Positions 58,733-64,000 of a stretch of 64,000 nucleotides of DNA are shown here, in pieces. A model generated the notes under the pieces. The model ran no database searches and was not told the DNA's origin. It saw only the letters and a program-made list of their open reading frames with translations. The position numbers and the translations under genes are program-made. The stretch covers positions 1,984,001 to 2,048,000 of the forward strand of contig CP067379.1 of the NCBI GenBank assembly GCA_019565575.1, given 5' to 3'. Position 1 is the stretch's first letter. Each line of letters starts with the position of its first letter. This DNA comes from Flavobacterium covae. Lineage in GTDB: Bacteria > Bacteroidota > Bacteroidia > Flavobacteriales > Flavobacteriaceae.

Positions 58733-59746
58733 TTAAATGATATTAACTTCTGCTTCAATGGCAATTCCAAACTTATCCCAAACTGTTTTTTGAACGAATT
58801 GAGAGAGGTTTAAGATGTCTTGTCCTGTAGCATTTCCGTAATTTACTAATACTAAAGCTTGTTTTGTGTGTACACCAGCATCTCCTATACGATGTCCTTT
58901 TAGACCTGCTTGTTCAATCATCCAGCCTGCTGGAATTTTTACTTCGTTTTCGGATACATCGTAATATTTTATTTCAGGATGTGCCGTTTTGGCTTTGTTA
59001 AATTCTTCTCTTGAAATAATTGGGTTTTTAAAGAAGCTGCCACTATTTCCTAATTCTTTTGGATCGGGTAATTTACTTTTACGAATAGTAATCACGGCAT
59101 TGCTTACATCTTTTATAGTTGGAGAGGTAATGTTTTTGTTTTCTAATTCTTTTAGAATATCGCCGTAACCTGTATTGATTTTATGGTTTTGTTTAGTTAG
59201 TTTAAAAATAACGGAAGTAATAATATATTGGTTTTTGGCTTCTTGTTTGAAAATACTTTCTCGATAGCTAAATTTACATACTTCGTTTGTAAAAGTTTTT
59301 GTTTCTTGGGTAAGAATGTTAATAGCTTCACATGATATAAAAGTATCTTTAATTTCAGCGCCATAAGCACCTATGTTTTGAACGGGGGTAGTGCCTACAT
59401 TTCCTGGGATTAAAGACATATTTTCGAGTCCTCCATGATTGTGTTCTATATTCCATAAAACAAATTCGTGCCAGTTTTCACCTGCTTGTGCTTCTACCCA
59501 AACATAATTTTCGTCTTCTTTTATAACTTGTTTTCCTTTTAGATCTATGTGAATAACTAAGGCGTTTAGGTCTTTTGTTAAGAGCATGTTACTTCCGCCT
59601 CCTAGGATAAACTTTTCTTTGTTTTTGTTTTTTTCTAAAACTTCTTTTAACTCAGTAATGCTTTTAATAGCAATAAATTCAGACGCTTTAGCTTCAATAC
59701 CAAAGGTGTTGTAGTTTTTAAGAGAGTAATTATGTTGGATATTCAT
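58733..59746 (-). CDS. murB: UDP-N-acetylmuramate dehydrogenase
   Basis: A 337-residue cytoplasmic flavoenzyme that reduces UDP-GlcNAc-enolpyruvate to UDP-MurNAc in peptidoglycan synthesis. Visible are the start NYSLKNYNTFGIEAKASEFI, the FAD pyrophosphate loop EKFILGGGSNMLLTKDL, GLENMSLIPGNVGTTPVQNI + GAYG, and the C-terminal catalytic part GNSGSFFKNP (proton-donor Ser) and AGWMIEQAGLKGHRIGDAGV. It is the long (type I) MurB form. The frame is intact. An AT-rich leader follows upstream. Confidence 0.96.
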   Translation of the reverse strand: MNIQHNYSLKNYNTFGIEAKASEFIAIKSITELKEVLEKNKNKEKFILGGGSNMLLTKDLNALVIHIDLKGKQVIKEDENYVWVEAQAGENWHEFVLWNIEHNHGGLENMSLIPGNVGTTPVQNIGAYGAEIKDTFISCEAINILTQETKTFTNEVCKFSYRESIFKQEAKNQYIITSVIFKLTKQNHKINTGYGDILKELENKNITSPTIKDVSNAVITIRKSKLPDPKELGNSGSFFKNPIISREEFNKAKTAHPEIKYYDVSENEVKIPAGWMIEQAGLKGHRIGDAGVHTKQALVLVNYGNATGQDILNLSQFVQKTVWDKFGIAIEAEVNII

Positions 59747-59822
59747 TGGTTTAATTTATTTGTTTGCAAAGTACGCAAAGATTTTACAAAGAACATAAAG
59801 AAAAAAGATTGAACTGTGCTTT

Positions 59823-60496
59823 TTATTCTTCTGTTTCTAATGCTCTATTTAAAAATTCATTAAATGGTTTTATAAGAATCAGTTTAGAGGCTATTTTTTT
59901 TGCGAAATCTTTGGTTGTAAACCATTTTTCATCAATAGGTTGTGAAATGGTGAAGCTTTTAAGTTTTAAGAACTCTATTGCGGGATGATTAATATCGTAT
60001 CCTTTTGGTGCTGATTTTAAAATTTGACCTTCTTCTTTGTCTATAGTTTCAAATTCTTTTTAAAAAAGGGTATTATTTACGATTTCATCTAGATCTTCGT
60101 AGAAGAAAGCTATTTCACGACGTATTTTTTTTAATTCGTTTGGTTCAGGACACCATACACCTCCTGCTATGAAGCATTTGTCTTTTTCAAAATGAATATA
60201 ATAACCAGGACTGTTCTTTCTTAATTTGTTAGTAGACATCCAAATCCCCATATTGGTTTTATAAGGTGATTTGTCTTTAGAAAAACGAATGTCACGGTTG
60301 ATTCTAAAAGTACAATTTTTTACTTCTAGAGGTTCTAAAGAAGGATCTAAAGGTTTGATTTCTTCTAGAATAGTATAGATTAGATTATGATAATCTTTTT
60401 GTATGCTTCATAACGCTTTTTGTTAGCGTGCATCCATTCAGTGTTATTATTAGCTTTTAAATCCTCTAAGAAATTGATGGCTTCTTTTGTAAACAT
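59823..60496 (-). CDS. DUF2461 family protein (two homopolymer defects)
   Basis: A 224-residue protein after correction. It starts MFTKEAINFLEDLKANNNTE with the typical WMHANKKRYEAYKK. The centre has CTFRINRDIRFSKDKSPYKT and NMGIWMS, then GYYIHFEKDKCFIAGGVWCP and FFYEDLDEIVNN. The frame slips at ~60405 (five A for six), and an in-frame TAA lies at ~60060 where TTTTTTAAAAA likely stands for TTTTTAAAAAA. The remaining ~75 residues continue with the family sequence (SAPKGYDINHPAIEFLKLKS). Biochemical function of the family is unknown to me. Confidence 0.82.
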
Positions 60497-60757
60497 TATT
60501 CATTAGGTTGTATGTTGATGTAAAGATACGGAGTTATTTTTATTTTTTAACTTCAAAAAAAAGGTATTAGATGTCTGAAAAAAAAACAAAATATTTAAAA
60601 GAATTGTAGGGATTTAAGCTTTTAAGAAAATAGGAGAGAGGGTTGTGTTTTGTTTAAGTAAGATTATACGTTAGTCTTTGTGATGAAGATAAAGGATGGG
60701 AAAATTTTTTTTTAAATTCAAAAGTTGTTCTATTTGTAATGGGGGGCTGAGTTAAAA
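60497..60757. other. Intergenic, no gene seen
   Basis: An AT-rich gap between DUF2461 and the thioredoxin-rhodanese terminator, with no reading frame or repeat. Confidence 0.5.
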
Positions 60758-60800
60758 CAGAAAAGATATAAAGTGTAAAATCTTTATGTCTTTTCTGAAT
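60758..60800 (-). terminator. Terminator of the thioredoxin-rhodanese gene
   Basis: CAGAAAAGATATAAAG and CTTTATGTCTTTTCTG form a ~16-bp stem with one mismatch, about 22 bases after the stop. Confidence 0.75.
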
Positions 60801-60821
60801 TTTGTCTTGTTTATAAGGATA

Positions 60822-61514
60822 TTATAATTTTTTCTTTAATTCTTCTTCTTTCATAAAACCTAAATTTTTCCAAACTTCTTTGCCTTCTTTGTAAAAGATT
60901 AAAGTAGGGAGTCCTTCTATTTGCAAATCTTGTGTTAATTGTTGGTTTTTGTCGGCATCTATTTTTATAATTGTTATTTTGCCTTTCATCTCCTCTTTCA
61001 TTTTTTCAAGATAAGGAGCCATTTTTTTACAAGGACCACACCATTCAGCGTAAAAATCAATCAATACCTTTTTATCGGATTGTGTTAATTTTTGAAATTC
61101 AATAAGGGTCATTCCTGATGTAGAGGATGGTTTAGATAATCCTTCGGTATTCCATTTCATAATGCCTCCCGTCATATTATGAATTTCTTTGAATCCCATA
61201 GTACTCATTTTAGCCATTGCTTTTGTACTTCTTCCTCCGCTTAAGCAATATAAGTAAACAGGTTTGTTTTTGTCTAGTTGAGATAATTTATTCTCAAAAT
61301 CAGCGGCGTTATAATCTATGTTAATTGCCTTGTCTAAATGTTGAGAATTGTATTCTTGAGGTGTTCTTACATCTAAAATATATCCATCTGTATTTGCTGT
61401 TTTTTCTGCAAATACTTTAGGTTCTAAATGATCGGTTATAGAATTATTTTGTCCTTTACAACTCGTAAAAAAAATCAGGGCAGTACAAAAAGTATTAAAT
61501 AGGAATTTTTTCAT
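60822..61514 (-). CDS. Periplasmic lipoprotein with rhodanese and thioredoxin domains
   Basis: A 230-residue protein. Its lipoprotein signal peptide (LIFFTSCKGQ) places it outside the inner membrane. Residues ~30-125 are a rhodanese domain (GYILDVRTPQEYNSQHLDKA) with the active Cys in LYCLSGGRS. Residues ~130-230 are a thioredoxin domain (VLIDFYAEWCGPCKKMAPYL) with the WCGPC redox site, then GLPTLIFYKEGKEV. It may link sulphur transfer to disulphide exchange. The partner is not known. It is divergent in function from the nearby recF gene but co-directional with it, with a 31-base gap. Confidence 0.92.
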   Translation of the reverse strand: MKKFLFNTFCTALIFFTSCKGQNNSITDHLEPKVFAEKTANTDGYILDVRTPQEYNSQHLDKAINIDYNAADFENKLSQLDKNKPVYLYCLSGGRSTKAMAKMSTMGFKEIHNMTGGIMKWNTEGLSKPSSTSGMTLIEFQKLTQSDKKVLIDFYAEWCGPCKKMAPYLEKMKEEMKGKITIIKIDADKNQQLTQDLQIEGLPTLIFYKEGKEVWKNLGFMKEEELKKKL

Positions 61515-61545
61515 TTTTTTTCTTTTTGTAGGCTAAATTAAAAAA

Positions 61546-62625
61546 TTATATGTTAAAAATTTTGTAAAGTTGATGGGTTTGTTTGACAATATTTTCAGTT
61601 CGATCAGGATGAGTGTCTGAAATAAAAAGTTGGCCAAATTCCTCATTGTTTACCATTGAAACAATTTGGCTAACACGATCTTCGTCTAATTTGTCAAAAA
61701 TATCATCAAATAAAAGAATCGGTTTTTCTCCACTTTGTTTTTTTACAAATTCAAATTGTGCTAGTTTTAAGGCTATTAAATAAGATTTTTGTTGTCCTTG
61801 GGAACCAAATTTTTTTATAGGATAACCTTCTATTAAAAAAGCTAAATCATCTTTGTGGATTCCAATACTAGTGTATTGTAATGTTCTGTCTTTGTGTATG
61901 TTTTCTGATAAGAGCTGCTTTAAAGAATTTTGTTTTAGTTGACTTTCATAAGCTAAAAAGACATTTTCAGCAGAATTAGAAATGAGTTTGTAATAATGAT
62001 TAAAGATGGGGATGAACTCGGATAAAAATTGTTCTCTTTTTTTGAATATTTCAGTACCTAAATTGGCTAGTTGTTCATTGTAAATATCTAAAGTGTCTTG
62101 TTCAAAGATTCTATTTAGAGCAAAGTATTTTAGTAAAGCGTTTCGTTGAGCTAGTACTTTTTGATATTGTATTAGTTGTTGTAAATAAAGATTATCTAGT
62201 TGAGAAATAACACTGTCTATAAATTTTCTTCTAACTTCGCTTCCTTCTCTAATTAGATCGGCATCTGTTGGCGATATGATGACCATTGGGATTAAACCTA
62301 AATGATCAGAAAATTTTTCATAAAGTTTTCCATTGCGTTTTAAGATTTTTTTTTGCCCTTTTTTTAAACTACAAATAATACTTTCGGGACGATCTTGCTT
62401 TATAAATTCACCATCTATTACAAAAAAATCACTTCCATGTTTAATGTTTTGTATAGCAAGGGTATTAAAATAACTTTTGCCAAAAGCTAGATGATAAATA
62501 GCATCTAGAATATTGGTTTTACCAATTCCGTTTTTTCCGACAAAACAATTGATTTTATGTTCAAATTCGAAATTTGCTTCTTCAAAATTTTTAAAGTTAA
62601 ATAGCGAAATTTTTTTTAGATGCAT
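61546..62625 (-). CDS. recF: DNA replication and repair protein RecF
   Basis: A 359-residue SMC-like ATPase that helps load RecA at gapped DNA with RecO and RecR. Walker A is [20 protein letters not shown]. The signature region is [20 protein letters not shown], and Walker B and D-loop are [20 protein letters not shown], followed by [12 protein letters not shown]. Length and frame are normal. It is divergent from the TPR gene, and the 131-base gap holds that gene's promoter. Confidence 0.95.
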   Translation of the reverse strand: MHLKKISLFNFKNFEEANFEFEHKINCFVGKNGIGKTNILDAIYHLAFGKSYFNTLAIQNIKHGSDFFVIDGEFIKQDRPESIICSLKKGQKKILKRNGKLYEKFSDHLGLIPMVIISPTDADLIREGSEVRRKFIDSVISQLDNLYLQQLIQYQKVLAQRNALLKYFALNRIFEQDTLDIYNEQLANLGTEIFKKREQFLSEFIPIFNHYYKLISNSAENVFLAYESQLKQNSLKQLLSENIHKDRTLQYTSIGIHKDDLAFLIEGYPIKKFGSQGQQKSYLIALKLAQFEFVKKQSGEKPILLFDDIFDKLDEDRVSQIVSMVNNEEFGQLFISDTHPDRTENIVKQTHQLYKIFNI

Positions 62626-62725
62626 AAATCGAGGGATTCTAAATTTTTTTGAAATAGTTATTAAAAAACGCTCGCAAATTATTAAAAATAAAGTGAAAAC
62701 TTATTTTGTTTTTCAATAAAAATTT

Positions 62726-62733
62726 TATTTTTG
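62726..62733 (+). promoter_or_regulatory. -7 box (TATTTTTG) with TTG -33 for the TPR-ribH unit
   Basis: TATTTTTG is preceded after 17 bases by TTTG (62705-62708). This is a full match to the TTTG-N17-20-TAnnTTTG pattern, 24 bases before the start at 62757. Confidence 0.75.
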
Positions 62734-62756
62734 CACCTCACTAATTTAAAATTATA

Positions 62757-63563
62757 ATGGCAACTTATAATAAAAGAGGATATAAAGCTCCAAAAACACA
62801 AGTTGAGAAGACTGAAGAAGATGTACTTGAAAACGTAGCTGATTTAGAACAAACCATTGCGGTTGAAGAAAGTGAAAGTACAACCGCTAACGTTTTTAAT
62901 ACCTTAGACGAAACAGCAAGTAAAACAGAAGAATTTGTTGCAAAGAATCAGAATGTGATTTTATCTGTTCTAGGAGGAGTGGCTTTAGTTGTAGTGGGCT
63001 ATTTGATGTATAACAAATTTGTGTCAACGCCAGCTGAAAATGAGGCGGCGAGTGATATGTATCAGGCGCAAAAATATTTTCAACAAGCAGTTGATGCACC
63101 ACAAGCAAATGATTCTTTATTTAAGTTAGCACTAAATGGAGGTGAAGGAAAACAAGGCTTCATTGATATTGCTAAAAATCACAGTGGTACAGACGCAGGT
63201 AATTTAGCCAATTATTATGCTGGTATGGCTTATTTGCATACAAAACAATTTGATAAAGCAATAGAATATTTGAATGATTATAAATCAGATGATGCTTACA
63301 CGAATGCTTTAGCTTTAGGAGCTATAGGTGATGCAAACGCAGAGTTAAATAAGGCAGACGAAGCTTTAGAGTATTATGTAAAGGCAGCCGAAAGTAATGT
63401 AAATGAGTTAACAACACCACGTTTTTTATTAAAAGCAGGACAGTTAGCTTTTGCTAAAGGAAATAAAGCAGATGCTTTGAAATATTTTAATGAAATTAAA
63501 GAAAAATACGAAGACACTCCAGAAGCTCAAAATATTGATGCTTTAATAGGAATGGCGCAATAA
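62757..63563 (+). CDS. Tetratricopeptide-repeat membrane protein (YfgM-like)
   Basis: A 268-residue protein. An acidic cytoplasmic N-terminus (~1-60) is followed by one helix at ~66-86 (VILSVLGGVALVVVGYLMYN). A periplasmic part then carries at least three TPR-like units (AGMAYLHTKQFDKAIEYLND, DANAELNKADEALEYYVKAA, AGQLAFAKGNKADALKYFNE). YfgM-type proteins of other bacteria act with the PpiD chaperone at the Sec translocon. The same role here is inferred from the architecture. It precedes ribH by 69 bases. Confidence 0.85.
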   Translation: MATYNKRGYKAPKTQVEKTEEDVLENVADLEQTIAVEESESTTANVFNTLDETASKTEEFVAKNQNVILSVLGGVALVVVGYLMYNKFVSTPAENEAASDMYQAQKYFQQAVDAPQANDSLFKLALNGGEGKQGFIDIAKNHSGTDAGNLANYYAGMAYLHTKQFDKAIEYLNDYKSDDAYTNALALGAIGDANAELNKADEALEYYVKAAESNVNELTTPRFLLKAGQLAFAKGNKADALKYFNEIKEKYEDTPEAQNIDALIGMAQ

Positions 63564-63632
63564 TTAATTTAACAAGTTATAGTGTTTTGGTATTAGCCAA
63601 AGACTGTAAACTGAATACTGTAAACTGAATAC

Positions 63633-64000
63633 ATGGCTACAGCAAATAAGAATTTATCAGAATACAATAAAAACATGATCCCAAATGCGAAAGACTTTCG
63701 ATTTGGGATTGTCGTTTCTGAATGGAATGACAAAATTACAGAAGGTCTTTTTAAAGGAGCCGAAACAGCTCTTTTAGATTGTGGTGCTTTGCCTGAAAAT
63801 ATTATTCGTTGGAATGTACCAGGGAGTTTTGAATTAATTTACGGTGCAAGTCAAATGCATAAAAACCTAGATTTAGATGCCGTTATTGTAATAGGTTGTG
63901 TTATTAAGGGAGAAACTATGCACTTTGACTTTGTTTGTGAAGGTGTTACACAAGGAATTAAAGATATGAATGTCATATACGATGTACCTACTATTTTTTG
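63633..64000 (+). CDS. ribH: 6,7-dimethyl-8-ribityllumazine synthase (truncated by window end)
   Basis: The first 122 residues of lumazine synthase, which condenses 5-amino-6-ribitylaminouracil with 3,4-dihydroxybutanone 4-phosphate in riboflavin synthesis. Motifs are FRFGIVVSEWNDKITEGLFK (substrate loop), WNVPGSFELIYGASQMH and VIGCVIKGETMHFDFVCEGV (with the catalytic His of the family). It lies downstream of the TPR gene in the same direction. The start at 63633 gives a typical short N-terminus. The gene continues outside the window. Confidence 0.95.
   Translation, partial: MATANKNLSEYNKNMIPNAKDFRFGIVVSEWNDKITEGLFKGAETALLDCGALPENIIRWNVPGSFELIYGASQMHKNLDLDAVIVIGCVIKGETMHFDFVCEGVTQGIKDMNVIYDVPTIF

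Overview
The window is about 30-33% GC. Three things point to a Flavobacteriaceae chromosome, most likely Flavobacterium: the promoters (a TAnnTTTG -7 box with weak or no Shine-Dalgarno), the protein families (T9SS type B C-terminal domain, SusC/TonB receptor with DUF4249 lipoprotein, monomeric NADP isocitrate dehydrogenase, choice-of-anchor L protein), and the mix of core genes.

Core housekeeping genes occupy most of it: a TonB receptor fragment and a giant T9SS protein (1-6052), argS, uvrB, thiamine pyrophosphokinase (6253-11630), icd (13899-16122), NlpE, MarR, TonB receptor and DUF4249 (24572-30077), rplS (30506-30857), SDR, trmD and small enzymes (35043-38409), a cyclophilin-FKBP fusion, cytochrome c, YeeE/YedE pair and TonB (38459-43133), and sigma factor, glycosyltransferase, murB, DUF2461, thioredoxin-rhodanese, recF, TPR protein and ribH (56633-64000).

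Three accessory blocks interrupt the core. (i) 11751-13602 is a close relative of the EcoRI restriction-modification system, with a lost REase start codon and an early frameshift in the methylase. (ii) 16162-24440 carries an LprI-like fragment, a serine beta-lactamase-fold hydrolase, a complete controller/REase/N6-MTase system, a HEPN two-gene module and decayed IS91- and IS1182-type elements. (iii) 41853-56600 is a defence-type island bounded by inverted repeats. It holds an Rpn nuclease, an 11-copy ~157-bp tandem array, a Fic protein, a three-gene operon with two TIR-family proteins and a helical partner, an HNH-like protein, a serine-tRNA-like gene, IS remnants and a GmrSD-like DUF262/DUF1524 protein. 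Nearly every gene in blocks ii and iii is followed at its 3' end by a related imperfect palindrome, giving a cassette-like layout resembling integron gene-attC units, although no integrase is visible. A pair of recently duplicated surface-fibre genes (31208-34727) shares a near-identical shaft with different tips.

Most broken genes here are probably sequence artefacts. Eight frameshifts, two in argS and one in rplS, are each an extra G that turns CTGAAG into CTGGAAG. At least 14 others are 1-2 base losses in A/T homopolymers. I have therefore annotated those genes as single loci and given the position of each break. These calls come from reading translations and recalling protein families; no database search was run.
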